From Rhodobacter xanthinilyticus (lineage in GTDB: Bacteria > Pseudomonadota > Alphaproteobacteria > Rhodobacterales > Rhodobacteraceae), in NCBI RefSeq assembly GCF_001856665.1, contig NZ_CP017781.1, forward strand, positions 1,583,501-1,647,500: DNA of 64,000 nt, written 5' to 3'. The notes beneath the pieces are model-generated. The model was not told where the DNA came from. It saw only the letters and a program-made list of their open reading frames with translations, and searched no databases. Of this stretch, positions 37,594-48,316 are shown in pieces. How positions within the stretch are numbered: the stretch's first letter is position 1; every line of letters begins with the position of its first letter. Position numbers and translations under genes: made by a program.

Positions 37594-38412
37594 ATGGCCG
37601 AAATCCGCGCGAAGGTTGCTGCAATCGATCCGGTCTGGACCCGGATCTGTGATGAGGCACGCGATGCGGTGCGCGATGAGCCGCTTCTGGGCGCGCTGAT
37701 CCATGCGGGGCTCTTGCACCACCCGACGATGGAGCGCGCGCTGGCCTATCGGTTCTCGCTCAAACTCGCCTCGGGGGAGATGAGCGAACAGATCCTGCGC
37801 GAGATTGCCGATGAGGCCTATTCGGCGGATCCCGATCTCGGCGCGGCGGCGCGGGCCGATCTGGTGGCGGTCTATGACCGTGACCCGGCCTGCCACCGGT
37901 TTTTGCAGCCGATCCTGTTTTTCAAGGGGTATCAAGCGCTTCAATCCTATCGGATCGCGCATTGGCTGTGGCGCAACGGGCGCCGCGACATGGCCTATTT
38001 CGTGCAGATGCGGACCTCGGAGATGTTCGGCGTCGATATCCATCCGGCGGCGCGGATCGGGCGCGGCGTGATGATCGACCACGCCCATTCGATCGTGATC
38101 GGCGAGACGGCGGTGGTGGGCGACAATGTCTCCATGCTCCATTCGGTGACGCTGGGCGGCACCGGCAAGGAGGAGGAGGATCGCCACCCCAAGATCGGCA
38201 ATGGCGTCTTGATTGGCGCGGGGGCGAAGGTTCTGGGCAATATTCGCGTGGGCGAGAACAGCCGCATCGCGGCGGGGTCGGTCGTGCTGGCCGATGTGCC
38301 CTGCTGCAAGACGGTTGCGGGCGTGCCTGCGAAGATCGTTGGCGAGGCGGGCTGCGATCAGCCTGCGGTGCGCATGGATCAGCAGCTCAAGGGCTGCGAC
38401 TGCGCCGGCTGA
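37594..38412 (+). CDS. cysE: Serine O-acetyltransferase
   Basis: 272 residues. The first enzyme of cysteine synthesis, making O-acetylserine. An N-terminal helical domain is followed by a left-handed beta-helix with hexapeptide repeats (IGRGVMIDHAHSIVIGETAVVGDNVSM, GVLIGAGAKVLGNIRVGENSRIAAGSVV). Active-site His in DHAHS and TLGGTGK. Start ATG after AAGGAGCTCTGTC. It is the conserved downstream neighbour of the GTA cluster in R. capsulatus. Confidence 0.97.
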   Translation: MAEIRAKVAAIDPVWTRICDEARDAVRDEPLLGALIHAGLLHHPTMERALAYRFSLKLASGEMSEQILREIADEAYSADPDLGAAARADLVAVYDRDPACHRFLQPILFFKGYQALQSYRIAHWLWRNGRRDMAYFVQMRTSEMFGVDIHPAARIGRGVMIDHAHSIVIGETAVVGDNVSMLHSVTLGGTGKEEEDRHPKIGNGVLIGAGAKVLGNIRVGENSRIAAGSVVLADVPCCKTVAGVPAKIVGEAGCDQPAVRMDQQLKGCDCAG

Positions 38413-38435
38413 GCCGGGCAGAGGAACGGGGGCCG

Positions 38436-38456
38436 GGGCCGGGTGGGACCCGGCCC
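38436..38456. terminator. Hairpin between convergent cysE and AhpD-like genes
   Basis: GGCCGGGT/ACCCGGCC with loop GGG. The T-run is weak on both strands. Confidence 0.4.
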
Positions 38457-38478
38457 TTGACCGTTTGTCAGGCCCGGA

Positions 38479-38814
38479 TCAGCTGGAGAGCTGGTCGAAG
38501 GCCTCGAGCGTCTTGATGCCATACATCAGCGACGGCCCGCCGCCCATCAGCACGCTCACATTCACCGTTTCCTCGACCTCTTCGCGCGTGGCCCCGGCCG
38601 CGATGCAGGCCTGCACATGCACGCCGATGCAATAGGCGCATTGCCGCGCGATCCCGATCGCGAGCGCGATCAGCTCCTTTTGCTTGGTCGAGAGCGCGCC
38701 GGGCGCGAGCGAGGCGCCATGCAGCGCGTGGAAGCCCTGAAACGGGGCTTCCTGATGCTTGGCAAAGTCCCCCATGCCGCTCTTGATGGTCGCAAGTTCC
38801 GCCTTCCAGTCCAT
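38479..38814 (-). CDS. Carboxymuconolactone decarboxylase family protein (AhpD-like)
   Basis: 111 residues. Redox motif CAYC at 59-62 with His66 in QCAYCIGVHVQACIAAG, typical of AhpD-like peroxidase-type members rather than true decarboxylases. Start MDWKAELATIKSG at 38814 after AGGAATCGTC. An oxidative stress role is inferred. Confidence 0.92.
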   Translation of the reverse strand: MDWKAELATIKSGMGDFAKHQEAPFQGFHALHGASLAPGALSTKQKELIALAIGIARQCAYCIGVHVQACIAAGATREEVEETVNVSVLMGGGPSLMYGIKTLEAFDQLSS

Positions 38815-38888
38815 GACGATTCCTTTCCGAACGATCATATCGTGATGCGACAATATGTTTTTCGGGGCCTTTCGCCTTGAGCCAGAAC

Positions 38889-38917
38889 AAAAAGCCCCCG
38901 AAACCGGGGGCTTTTTC
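38889..38917 (-). terminator. Rho-independent terminator after pdhC
   Basis: Minus strand: GAAAAAGCCCCCGG TTT CGGGGGCTTTTT, about 24 bases past the pdhC stop. Confidence 0.85.
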
Positions 38918-38939
38918 TGCATTGCAGCAGATTTTTGGC

Positions 38940-40214
38940 TCAAGCCAGCATCGCCAGCGGATTTTCAAGGTTCTCGACGATCGCGGCCAGCAGCTGCGCG
39001 CCGAGCGCCCCGTCGATCACCCGGTGATCGACCGAGAGCGTCATCGACATCATCGTCGCGACCTCGATCTCGCCCGCGGCAGTCACCACCGGCTTCTTCA
39101 CCCCGGCCCCGACCGCGAGAATCGCGCCATGGGGCGGGTTGATCACCGCGTCGAAATTCTCGATCCCGAACATCCCGAGGTTCGAGATCGCGAAGGCGCC
39201 GCCCTGATATTCCTGCGGCGCGAGCTTGCGTGCCCGCGCCCGCGCGGCCAGATCCTTCATCTCCGCCGAGAGTTTCGAGAGCGATTTCGCCTCCGCATCG
39301 AGCAGCACCGGCGTGAAGAGCCCGCCCTCGATCGCGACCGCGACCGCCACATCCGACGCCTTCATCTTCAACACCCGGTCGCCCGCCCAGACGGCATTGG
39401 CATCAGGCACCGCCTGCAGCGCGAGCGCCGAGGCCTTGATGATGAAATCATTGACCGAGAGCTTCACGCCCCGGCTCTCGAGCTTCTTGTTCAGCTCGCC
39501 CCGGAACGCCATCAGCGCATCGAGCCGCACCTCGCGGCGCAGATAGAAATGCGGGATCGTCTGCTTGGCCTCGGTGAGGCGCGCCGCGATCGTCTTGCGC
39601 ATCCCGTCGAGCGCGACCTCCTCATAGACCCGCCCCTCATAGAGCTTGGCCACGTTCGAGGCCGAAGCCGCCGGGGCCGGGGCCGCAGCCGCCGCCACAG
39701 GCGCCGCCGCCGCAACCGGAGCCGCCGCGGGCGCCGCTTTCGCGCCCTCGACATCGGCCTTCACGATCCGCCCATGCGGCCCCGAGCCCGTGACCGTGCC
39801 CAGATCGACGCCCTTTTCCGCCGCGATCCGCCGCGCGAGCGGCGAGGCGAAGATCCGCGCGCCCGCGGCCTTCGGCGCCGGCGCCAGAGCCGCCACAGCC
39901 GCCGCCGGGGCTTCCGCCGCCGGGGCCGCCGCGACCGGCGCCGCCGCCTTCGGCGCGGCCTCGGCGCTTTCGCCCTCCTCGACCAGCACCGCAATCGGCG
40001 TATTGACCTTCACGCCGGCCGTGCCCGCCGCCACGAGGATCTTGCCGACGATCCCCTCATCGACCGCCTCGAACTCCATCGTCGCCTTGTCGGTCTCGAT
40101 CTCGGCGAGAATATCCCCCGCCTTGACCTCATCGCCCTCTTTCACGAGCCATTTCGCAAGCGTCCCCTCCTCCATCGTGGGGGAGAGCGCCGGCATCAGG
40201 ATTTCGGTTGCCAT
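38940..40214 (-). CDS. pdhC: Pyruvate dehydrogenase E2, dihydrolipoamide acetyltransferase
   Basis: 424 residues. One lipoyl domain (Lys43 in [12 protein letters not shown]), then an Ala/Pro linker. Peripheral subunit-binding domain [16 protein letters not shown] and the catalytic acetyltransferase domain ending in [19 protein letters not shown] (active His/Asp). It transfers acetyl groups to CoA in the core of the complex. GAGGGAGAGAGA precedes the ATG. Its first 75 bases are nearly identical to those of pdhB. Confidence 0.97.
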   Translation of the reverse strand: MATEILMPALSPTMEEGTLAKWLVKEGDEVKAGDILAEIETDKATMEFEAVDEGIVGKILVAAGTAGVKVNTPIAVLVEEGESAEAAPKAAAPVAAAPAAEAPAAAVAALAPAPKAAGARIFASPLARRIAAEKGVDLGTVTGSGPHGRIVKADVEGAKAAPAAAPVAAAAPVAAAAAPAPAASASNVAKLYEGRVYEEVALDGMRKTIAARLTEAKQTIPHFYLRREVRLDALMAFRGELNKKLESRGVKLSVNDFIIKASALALQAVPDANAVWAGDRVLKMKASDVAVAVAIEGGLFTPVLLDAEAKSLSKLSAEMKDLAARARARKLAPQEYQGGAFAISNLGMFGIENFDAVINPPHGAILAVGAGVKKPVVTAAGEIEVATMMSMTLSVDHRVIDGALGAQLLAAIVENLENPLAMLA

Positions 40215-40217
40215 TCT
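40146..40217. repeat. pdhC copy of a near-identical lipoyl-domain start sequence
   Basis: These bases match 41520-41591 at the pdhB start with only about two differences, including the ribosome site region. Protein identity of the two lipoyl domains is also very high. Recent duplication or gene conversion. Confidence 0.8.
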
Positions 40218-41590
40218 CTCTCTCCCTCAGCGGTAGGTGACTTTTTCACCGCCGCGACGATCTCGTCGGGGGTGATCAGCGCAAGTTTCTCGAGGTTGGC
40301 CGCATAGGGCATCGGCACATCCTTGCCCGTGCAGTTGATCACCGGCGCGTCGAGATAATCAAACGCGCGCTCCATGATCACCGCGCTCAGATGGTTGCCG
40401 ATCGAGGCGACCGGCCAGCCCTCCTCGACGGTCACACAGCGGTTGGTCTTCATCACGCTGGCCAGAACCGTGTCATAATCGAGCGGGCGCAGCGTGCGCA
40501 GGTCGATCACCTCGGCCGAGATCCCCTCGGCGGCGAGCGTCTGTGCCGCCTCGAGCGCATGGCTCACCCCGATCCCGAAGCTCACCAGCGTCACATCCGT
40601 GCCCTCGCGCCAGATCTTCGCCTTGCCGAACGGGATCGTGAAATCCTCGAGCGCCGGCACCTCGAAGCTGCGGCCATAGAGGATCTCGTTCTCAAGGAAC
40701 ACGACCGGGTTCGGGTCGCGGATCGCGGTCTTGAGCAGCCCCTTCGCATCCGCCGCCGAGTAAGGCATCACCACCTTCAGCCCCGGAACCTGCGCATACC
40801 AGGCCGCATAATCCTGGCTGTGCTGCGCGCCCACCCGCGCCGCCGCCCCGTTCGGGCCGCGGAACACGATCGGGCAACCCATCTGCCCGCCCGACATGTA
40901 AAGCGTCTTCGCCGCCGAGTTGATGATATGGTCCATCGCCTGCATGGCGAAGTTGAAGGTCATGAATTCGACGATCGGCCGCAGCCCGCCAAAGGCCGCG
41001 CCACAGGCGATGCCCGCAAAGCCATATTCGGTGATCGGCGTGTCGATCACCCGCTTGGCGCCGAACTCGTCCAAGAGCCCCTGGCTGATCTTGTAGGCGC
41101 CCTGATATTCGGCGACCTCCTCGCCCATCAGGAAGACCGTGCCATCGCCACGCATCTCCTCGGCCATCGCCTCGCGCAGCGCCTCGCGCACCGTCATCGT
41201 CTTCATCGGCGTGCCCTCGGGCCAATCGGCCGACGCGTTCGACACGACCGGCGCGGGCGCCGCCACGGCCGCCGGGGCGGGCGCGGAAGCCGCCGCCGGG
41301 GCAGGGGCCGCCGCCGCGGCCGGGGCGGGCGCGGCTTCCGCGCTCTCGCCCTCCTCGACCAGCACCGCGATCGGCGTGTTCACCTTCACGCCCGCCGTGC
41401 CCTCGGCCACCAGGATCTTGCCGACGACCCCCTCGTCGACCGCCTCAAATTCCATCGTCGCCTTGTCGGTCTCGATCTCGGCGATGATCTGGCCGGATTT
41501 GACCACATCCCCCTCCGTCACGAGCCATTTCGCAAGCGTCCCTTCCTCCATCGTGGGGGAGAGCGCGGGCATCAGGATTTCGGTTGCCAT
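40196..41590 (-). CDS. pdhB: Pyruvate dehydrogenase E1 beta with N-terminal lipoyl domain
   Basis: 464 residues as read. Lipoyl domain 1-80 (Lys43), Ala/Pro linker, then E1-beta from [18 protein letters not shown] with [17 protein letters not shown] and [20 protein letters not shown]. The lipoyl-E1beta fusion is usual in alphaproteobacteria. The C-terminus is suspect. After AAVKK the frame reads [14 protein letters not shown] and overlaps pdhC. One added base near 40240 would give VTYR and a stop at 40227, the usual family end. Confidence 0.95.
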   Translation of the reverse strand: MATEILMPALSPTMEEGTLAKWLVTEGDVVKSGQIIAEIETDKATMEFEAVDEGVVGKILVAEGTAGVKVNTPIAVLVEEGESAEAAPAPAAAAAPAPAAASAPAPAAVAAPAPVVSNASADWPEGTPMKTMTVREALREAMAEEMRGDGTVFLMGEEVAEYQGAYKISQGLLDEFGAKRVIDTPITEYGFAGIACGAAFGGLRPIVEFMTFNFAMQAMDHIINSAAKTLYMSGGQMGCPIVFRGPNGAAARVGAQHSQDYAAWYAQVPGLKVVMPYSAADAKGLLKTAIRDPNPVVFLENEILYGRSFEVPALEDFTIPFGKAKIWREGTDVTLVSFGIGVSHALEAAQTLAAEGISAEVIDLRTLRPLDYDTVLASVMKTNRCVTVEEGWPVASIGNHLSAVIMERAFDYLDAPVINCTGKDVPMPYAANLEKLALITPDEIVAAVKKSPTAEGEREWQPKS

Positions 41591-41602
41591 TCTCTCAGCT
41601 CC

Positions 41603-42607
41603 TCACGCGTAAATATCGGTCCAAAGCTCGCTCAGCGCGGGCTCGGGGCTTTCCTTGGAGAATTCCGCCGCCTCGTTGACGATCAGCTTGATCTCCTTGT
41701 CGATCGCCTTGAGATCGTCGTCGCTCGCATGCCCGCCGGTCAGCAGCAGCTCGCGCACCGCCTCGATCGCGTCACGCTCCTCGCGGATCTTCTGAACCTC
41801 CTCGCGCGAACGATATTTCGCCGGGTCCGACATCGAATGCCCCCGGTAGCGATAGGTCTTGACCTCGAGGATATACGGCCCCTTGCCCGCGCGGCAATGC
41901 GCCACCGCCTTCTCGCCCGCGGCCTTCACGGCGAGCACATCCATCCCGTCGACCTCTTCGCCCTCGATCCCGTAAGCCAGACCGCGGCCAAAGAGCGTGG
42001 TCGATTTCGTCGCCCGCGCCACCGAAGTGCCCATCGCATATTGGTTGTTCTCGATGACGAAAATCACCGGCAGATCCCAGAGCTCGGCCATGTTGTAGGT
42101 CTCATAGACCTGCCCCTGGTTGGCCGCCCCGTCGCCGAAATAGGCGAACGTCACCCGGTCGTTGCCCTTGTATTTGTCCGAAAACGCCAGCCCCGCGCCC
42201 AGCGGCACCTGCGCCGCCACGATCCCGTGGCCGCCGTAGAAATGCTTTTCCTTGGAGAACATGTGCATCGAGCCGCCCTTGCCGCGGCTGTAGCCGCCCT
42301 CGCGCCCGGTGAGCTCCGCCATCACCCCCTTCGGGTCCATCCCGCAGGCGAGCATATGGCCGTGGTCGCGATAGGAGGTGATCCGCTTGTCGCCCTCCGA
42401 AGCCGCCGCCTCGAGCCCGACGACCACCGCTTCCTGCCCGATATAGAGGTGACAGAAGCCGCCGATCAGCCCCATCCCGTAAAGCTGGCCTGCCTTCTCC
42501 TCGAAGCGCCGGATCAACAGCATTTCGCGGTAATATTTGAGCAGCTCTTCCTTCGAGACATTGGCGCCCGCGGCGGCCTGTGCCTCGGGTTGCTTGCGTG
42601 GTGCCAT
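41603..42607 (-). CDS. pdhA: Pyruvate dehydrogenase E1 alpha
   Basis: 334 residues. Thiamine diphosphate motif from GDGAANQGQVYETYNMA to VIFVIENNQYAMGTS. Phosphorylation-loop-like YRYRGHSMSDPAKYRSREE. With E1 beta it decarboxylates pyruvate. GGGGAGGATGCCCG precedes ATG 42607. First gene of pdhABC; 12 bases to pdhB. Confidence 0.97.
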   Translation of the reverse strand: MAPRKQPEAQAAAGANVSKEELLKYYREMLLIRRFEEKAGQLYGMGLIGGFCHLYIGQEAVVVGLEAAASEGDKRITSYRDHGHMLACGMDPKGVMAELTGREGGYSRGKGGSMHMFSKEKHFYGGHGIVAAQVPLGAGLAFSDKYKGNDRVTFAYFGDGAANQGQVYETYNMAELWDLPVIFVIENNQYAMGTSVARATKSTTLFGRGLAYGIEGEEVDGMDVLAVKAAGEKAVAHCRAGKGPYILEVKTYRYRGHSMSDPAKYRSREEVQKIREERDAIEAVRELLLTGGHASDDDLKAIDKEIKLIVNEAAEFSKESPEPALSELWTDIYA

Positions 42608-42751
42608 CGGGCATCCTCCCCTGAGACGAAGATAGTTCAACGTTAAACTACCTCTAGCAAAGCCCTCCGCAAAAGGCAACGCTTCGCAAGACGGGCCCGC
42701 GCCCGCGCCCCGGATTTGCCGCGAAAGCGCCGTTTCGACAGGCATCAGCCC

Positions 42752-42783
42752 GAAAAACAAGAAACCCCCGGGGCACCGGGGGC
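42752..42783 (-). terminator. Terminator after ftsB-like gene
   Basis: Minus strand: CCCCCGG TGCC CCGGGGG followed by TTTCTTGTTTTT. Confidence 0.75.
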
Positions 42784-42820
42784 GGGAAGGGGGCGTCTCG
42801 CCTCTCCGGGCGGGCGCGCC

Positions 42821-43114
42821 TCAGCGGATCACGATCTCGTCGCGCCGGATCGTGCCCAGCACCTCGCGCGCGCGCTCATCGAGCAGGTCGAGGTCCAGAT
42901 ATTGATCCGAAAGCCGCCGCGTCAGGTTCGCCATCCGGTCCACCTCCGCGCGCAGCGCATCGCGCTCGGCGGTGCGGTCCTTGATCTCGGCATCGATCTG
43001 CACGCGCCGGAACACCCCGTAAGACCCTTGCACCGCGGCAAAGGTAAAATAGGCCCCGAGCACAAACGCGACGGAGGCAAAGATAAAGGGCCCGAGGGTG
43101 CGGCTCTTGTGCAT
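42821..43114 (-). CDS. ftsB: Septum formation initiator, FtsB/DivIC-like
   Basis: 97 residues. A single membrane segment (LGPFIFASVAFVLGAYFTFAAV), then a coiled coil (DAEIKDRTAERDALRAEVDRM) and the short conserved end YLDLDLLDERAREVLG. It would join FtsL and FtsQ at the divisome. ATG 43114 is chosen; ATG 43135 is possible. Its place beside pdhA is the usual alphaproteobacterial one. Confidence 0.9.
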   Translation of the reverse strand: MHKSRTLGPFIFASVAFVLGAYFTFAAVQGSYGVFRRVQIDAEIKDRTAERDALRAEVDRMANLTRRLSDQYLDLDLLDERAREVLGTIRRDEIVIR

Positions 43115-43292
43115 GGGTTTCGCTCGATATGCCAAGGGTCCGCCTCTTCTTGGGCGGTCTGGGAATCATGCCACAGCGCAAGCGGCTTGGGAATCCCCCT
43201 CGCGGCGAAATCCGCCATATTTTCGGGGGCTTGCGCAAAATGTGAACGGGGGCCGCGAGGGGCCCCCGTCCGATCCGTCCGGCGCCGGGGCC

Positions 43293-44186
43293 TCAGCCCG
43301 CGATCGACGCCTGGTAGATCCCTTCGATCGTCTCGGCCAGCATCGCGTCGAACTCGGCGTCCGATTGCTGCGCGCTCAGCCCCTCGGTCAGCGCCCGCGA
43401 GAAGGACGCGATCATCCCGGTGTTCTGCGCCAGCATCTCGTTCGCGGTCTCGCGCGAATAGCCGCCCGAGAGCGCCACCACCTTGAGAACCTTCGGATGA
43501 TCGACCAGCGGCTTGTAGAAATTCGCATTGGTCGGCAGCGAGAGCTTCAGCATCACCTTCTCATCCTCGCCCAGCGCCATCAGCTGCTCGAGAATCGCCT
43601 CCCGCAGCATCGCCTCGGCCGCCGCCTTGTCCGCGATCGAGATCGTGACCTCCGGCTCGACGATCGGCATCAGCCCATGGGCGATCACCGTTTTCGCCAG
43701 CTCGAATTGCTGCGCAACCACATCGCGGATCCCTTCGGCATTCGCCGCCGAAATCACCGAGCGCTCCTTGGTGCCGAAAATCCCGGCCTTCGCCGCGCGC
43801 GTCAGCAGATCTTCGAGCCCCGGGATCGGCTTCAGCGTCTGGCAGCCCTTGACCTCGGCCTCGAGCCCCTTGTCGATCTTCAGGAACGGCACCACGCCGC
43901 GCTTTTCCCACAGATAGGTCGCCGTCGGGATCCCGTCGATCTCGCGGTCCATGGTCTGCTCGAACAGAATCGCGCCGATCACCTTCTCGCCGGTGAAGGC
44001 GGGCGATTTGATGATCCGCGAGCGCATCGCATGGATCATGTCGAACATTTCGGTCTCGCCCGAATAGGCATCCTCTTCGATGCCATAGAGCTTCAGCGCC
44101 TTCGGCGTCGAGCCGCCCGATTGGTCGAGCGCGGCGATGAAGCCCTGGCCCTTCTGGATCTGTTCGGTCTGCTTCGCATTCGCCAT
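43293..44186 (-). CDS. Fructose-bisphosphate aldolase, class I
   Basis: 297 residues of the short bacterial class I type: FIAALDQSGGSTPKAL, ILFEQTMDREIDG, VPFLKIDKGL, PIVEPEVTI, the Schiff-base Lys in VMLKLSLPT, and the C-terminal ALSGGYSRETANEML. It cleaves fructose-1,6-bisphosphate in glycolysis or condenses trioses in gluconeogenesis/Calvin cycle. It lies just downstream of pgk on the same strand. Confidence 0.95.
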   Translation of the reverse strand: MANAKQTEQIQKGQGFIAALDQSGGSTPKALKLYGIEEDAYSGETEMFDMIHAMRSRIIKSPAFTGEKVIGAILFEQTMDREIDGIPTATYLWEKRGVVPFLKIDKGLEAEVKGCQTLKPIPGLEDLLTRAAKAGIFGTKERSVISAANAEGIRDVVAQQFELAKTVIAHGLMPIVEPEVTISIADKAAAEAMLREAILEQLMALGEDEKVMLKLSLPTNANFYKPLVDHPKVLKVVALSGGYSRETANEMLAQNTGMIASFSRALTEGLSAQQSDAEFDAMLAETIEGIYQASIAG

Positions 44187-44293
44187 GATGGCCCCCTTGG
44201 TGTTGAAACGCCGGTCGCCCGGCCTTGTGCCCCGGATACAGGCTCGGCCGCGCGCGCGCAATTCTGAGAACGCTAACAGCCCGCCCCGAAGGG

Positions 44294-44316
44294 AAAAGGC
44301 GGCCCTTGGGCCGCCT
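44294..44316 (-). terminator. Terminator after pgk
   Basis: Minus strand: AGGCGGCCC AA GGGCCGCCT followed by TTTTCCCTT, 5 bases past the stop. Confidence 0.75.
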
Positions 44317-44321
44317 GTCGC

Positions 44322-45511
44322 TTATTTCATCAGCGCCGCGACGCCGGGCAATTCCTTGCCTTCCATCCATTCGAGGAAGGCCCCGCCCGCGGTCGAGATA
44401 TAGCTGAAATCGCCCGCAACGCCCGCCTTGTTGAGCGCCGCAACCGTGTCGCCGCCCCCCGCGACCGAGGTCAGCGCGCCCGCCTTCGTCAACCGCGCCG
44501 CCGCCTGCGCCGCCGCATTCGTCGCCGTGTCGAACGGCGCGATCTCGAAGGCGCCGAGCGGGCCGTTCCAGATCAGCGTTTTCGAGGCCTCGAACACCGC
44601 CACGATCGCCGCGACCGAGGCCGGCCCCGCATCGAGAATCATCGCATCCATCGGGCAGGCATCCGCCGCCACGACCTCATTCGCCGCCCCGGCGGCAAAT
44701 TCGCGCGCCACCACCACATCCGAGGGCAGCACGATCCGGCAGCCCGTCTCGGCGGCCTTCTCCATGATCTCGCGCGCAGTCTCGGCCATCTCGCGCTCGG
44801 CGAGCGACTTGCCGACATCGATCCCCTTCGCCACGAGGAAGGTGTTGGCCATCCCCCCCCGATCACCAGGTTCTCGACCTTCGCGACGAGGTTCGACAAC
44901 AGCTCGATCTTGGTCGAGACCTTCGCCCCGCCCACGACCGCCGTCACCGGCCGCACCGGCGCGCCCAGCGCCGCTTCGAGCGCCTTGAGCTCCGCCTCCA
45001 TCAGCCGCCCCGCCGCCGAGGGCAGGATATGCGCCACCCCCTCGGTCGAGCTATGCGCCCGGTGCGCGGCCGAAAACGCGTCGTTGACATAAACCTCGCC
45101 AAGCGCCGCCATCGCCGCCGAAAGCTCGGGGGCGTTCTTCTCCTCGCCCGCATGGAAGCGGGTGTTCTCCAACAGCACGACCTCGCCCGGCGCCATCGCC
45201 GCCACCGCCTTCTTGGCCGGCGCCCCGATGCAATCCTCCGCGAACACCACCGGCGCGCCGAGCTTTTCGGCCAGCACCGGCACCAAGGGCCGCAGGCTCA
45301 TCTCCGGCACCACCTTGCCCTTCGGCCGCCCGAAATGCGCCAGCAACACCGGCTTGCCGCCCGCGGTCAGAATGTCGCGCACCGTCGGCACGATCTTCTC
45401 GATCCGCGTCGCATCGGTCACCACACCGTTTTCCACCGGCACGTTGATATCGACCCGCACCAGCACGACCTTGCCCGAAAGATCCATCTCGTCGAGCGTT
45501 TTCCAAGCCAT
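44322..45511 (-). CDS. pgk: Phosphoglycerate kinase, with apparent frameshift
   Basis: The N-terminal frame (from [20 protein letters not shown] at 45511) contains [18 protein letters not shown] and [11 protein letters not shown]. It runs to NLVIGGG. The C-terminal frame resumes at [14 protein letters not shown] with GPLGAFE and the nucleotide-binding [12 protein letters not shown]. They join into the expected 396 residues if one C is added to the C8 run at 44853-44860 (plus strand). As pgk is central to carbon metabolism and both halves are conserved, a sequence error is most likely. Confidence 0.95.
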
Positions 45512-45679
45512 TCGTCTTCTCCTGAGTTGCGCGCAGGGCGGGGAGGGCCCGGGGGCTGCCCGCGCGGTTCACGCAAACTTGCCCTGATGTGAGGGTGCCG
45601 TCAACGGCACGCGGCGCTTTCGTCTTCCGAATCCCGCACGCCTTCCCTAAAGTCGCAAAAAATTTCGAGGAGGACCGTC

Positions 45680-46178
<499 letters not shown>

Positions 46179-46186
<8 letters not shown>

Positions 46187-46793
46187 CTTGGGCAAACGCG
46201 CGCTCCTCGGCGCGGCGCTGGCGCTCGGCCTCGGCGGGGCGCTCGGTTCGGCCGCGGCTTTTGCCCAGGATGGTACCACCGTCCCCGACGGCCCGGGCCC
46301 CAACCTCGTGCTGCAGATCGGCGGCTCGGAAACCGGCAAGGTCGTCATCGACCTGCTCCCCGATGTCGCGCCCAAACACGTGGCCCAGATCACCGCGCTC
46401 GCCAAGGAAGGCGCCTATGACAACGTGGTCTTTCACCGCGTGATCGACGGCTTCATGGCGCAAACGGGCGATGTGCAATTCGGCAAACGCGGCGGCGATC
46501 TGCAGATGGCCGGCATGGGCGGCTCGAAACTGCCCGACCTGCCGGCGGAATTCTCGAACCGCTCCTTCACCCGCGGCATGGTCGGCATGGCCCGCTCCGC
46601 CGATCCGAACTCGGCCAACTCGCAGTTCTTCATCATGTTCGACGCCGCCCCCCATCTCGATGGCCAATACACGATCGTGGGTCATGTCGTCGAAGGCATG
46701 GATCTCGTCGACAAGATCAAGAAGGGCGATGCCCGGATGAACGGCCTCGTCGAAGACCCCGATTACATCGTCTCGGCGACCGTCGAGGAGTAA
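46179..46793 (+). CDS. Exported cyclophilin-type peptidyl-prolyl isomerase
   Basis: 204 residues. Signal peptide MRNLGKRALLGAALALGLGG with likely cleavage after AAAFA. The cyclophilin domain has FHRVIDGFMAQTGD and NSANSQFFIMFDAAP. A periplasmic paralogue of the gene before it; the active sites are nearly identical. It ends before repeat A5. Confidence 0.94.
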
Positions 46794-46876
46794 CGGCGGA
46801 AGATCAGGGCAGGGGGGAGACGCGGGGGGCCAGCCCCCCGACCCCCCCGCCGGAGGGGTTTTCCACCCCTCCGGAC

Positions 46877-46973
46877 CTCCCCGAGGATATTTTCGGCAAG
46901 ATGAAAGAGAAAGGGGCGCCCGGCAGGAGCGCCCCTTTTGCTTTTCATCTTGCCCCAAAAATCCCGGGGGGAG
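46877..46973. repeat. Family A repeat with nested terminator (copy A5)
   Basis: Left arm 46877-46906 (GAGGATATTTTC, GGCAAGATGAAA). Right arm 46942-46973 (TTTTCATCTTGCCCC, AAAAATCCCGGGG). Between them is a second hairpin AAGGGGCGC/GCGCCCCTT (46911-46937) with TTTT, which should end the cyclophilin transcript. It lies between convergent genes. Confidence 0.85.
46911..46941 (+). terminator. Terminator nested in repeat A5
   Basis: 9-bp stem AAGGGGCGC/GCGCCCCTT with trailing TTGCTTTT. Confidence 0.75.
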
Positions 46974-47006
46974 GCCGCAGGCCGGGGGGCAGCGCCCCCC
47001 ACGCCG

Positions 47007-48257
47007 TCAGTCGATCTGCACCAGCGCGTGGCGCTTCTTGCCCGCCGAGAGTTTCAGCGGCTCGGCGAAATCGCCGGCATGGAACATCCGCCCGGCTTCG
47101 GTGCAGATATCGTCGTTGACCTTCAGTCCGCCCTCGGCGATCAGCCGCTTGCCGTCCTTGCCGGTTTTGGCCAGCCCCGAGCGCAGCACGAGCTGCGCCA
47201 GCGAAATCCCCTCGGCCAGCTCCTCGGGCGCCAGGCTCAGCGTCGGCAGATCCTCGCCCACGCCGCCCTTCTCGAAGACCTCGCGCGCGGTCGCTTCCGC
47301 CGCCGCAGCCGCCTCCGCGCCATGCAGAAGCGTCGTCACCTCATTGGCGAGGATGATCTTCGCGCCATTGATCTCGGCGCCCCCGAGCGCGCCCAGCCGC
47401 TCGCACTCCTCGACCGGCAGCTCGGTATAGAGCTTGAGGAAGCGCCCGACATCGGCATCGGTCGTGTTGCGCCAGAACTGCCAGAACTCATAGGCCGAGA
47501 GCATCTCGCCCGAGAGCCACACCGCGCCGCCCTGGCTCTTGCCCATCTTGCGCCCGTCCGAGGTGGTCAGAAGCGGCGTCGTCAGCCCGAAGATCTCGCG
47601 GTCGAGCACGCGGCGCGTGAGATCGATCCCGTTGATGATATTGCCCCATTGATCCGAGCCGCCCATCTGCAACAGGCACCCGTAGCGCCGGTTCAGCTCA
47701 AGGAAATCATAGGCTTGCAAGATCATGTAGTTGAATTCGAGGAAGCTCAGGCTCTGCTCGCGATCGAGCCGCGATTTCACCGATTCAAACGAGAGCATCC
47801 GGTTGACCGAGAAATGCCGCCCGATATCGCGCAGGAAATCGAGGTAATTGAGCTCATCGAGCCATTCGGCGTTGTTGCGCATCAGCGCGCCATTGCCCGC
47901 GTCCTGATAATCGAGATAGCGCGCGAACACCCGCTGCATCCCGTCGATATTGGCGTCGATCTGCGCGGGCGTGAGCAGCGGGCGCTCCTCCGAACGGAAG
48001 CTCGGGTCGCCCACTTTCGTCGTGCCCCCGCCCATCAGCGTGATCGGCTTGTTGCCGGTCTTCTGGAACCAGCGCAGCAGCATGATATTGAGCAGATGCC
48101 CCACATGCAGGCTCGCCGCCGTTGCATCATAGCCGATATAGGCGGTCACCATCCCCTTCGCCAATGCCGCGTCGAGCTCCTGCAGATCGGTGCAATCCGC
48201 AAGGAAGCCGCGCTCGATGATGATCCGAAGAAAGTCAGATTTGGGGTGGTAGGTCAT
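47007..48257 (-). CDS. tyrS: Tyrosyl-tRNA synthetase
   Basis: 416 residues. Class I motifs HVGHLL (HIGH type) and KMGKS (KMSKS type), with [15 protein letters not shown] binding tyrosine. The C-terminal S4-like RNA-binding domain includes [15 protein letters not shown] and a final [10 protein letters not shown]. Start [11 protein letters not shown] at 48257. Divergent from anmK. Confidence 0.97.
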   Translation of the reverse strand: MTYHPKSDFLRIIIERGFLADCTDLQELDAALAKGMVTAYIGYDATAASLHVGHLLNIMLLRWFQKTGNKPITLMGGGTTKVGDPSFRSEERPLLTPAQIDANIDGMQRVFARYLDYQDAGNGALMRNNAEWLDELNYLDFLRDIGRHFSVNRMLSFESVKSRLDREQSLSFLEFNYMILQAYDFLELNRRYGCLLQMGGSDQWGNIINGIDLTRRVLDREIFGLTTPLLTTSDGRKMGKSQGGAVWLSGEMLSAYEFWQFWRNTTDADVGRFLKLYTELPVEECERLGALGGAEINGAKIILANEVTTLLHGAEAAAAAEATAREVFEKGGVGEDLPTLSLAPEELAEGISLAQLVLRSGLAKTGKDGKRLIAEGGLKVNDDICTEAGRMFHAGDFAEPLKLSAGKKRHALVQID

Positions 48258-48316
48258 CGTGCTTGTTCCTTTGCTGCGCCCATGCGTATATCGGCGCATC
48301 AGCGAAAGGGGAAGCC

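Noticed and set aside
38479-38943. Longer start for the AhpD-like protein
   Set aside because: The extra N-terminus would be translated from the pdhC terminator hairpin. ATG 38814 has a ribosome site and starts the domain.
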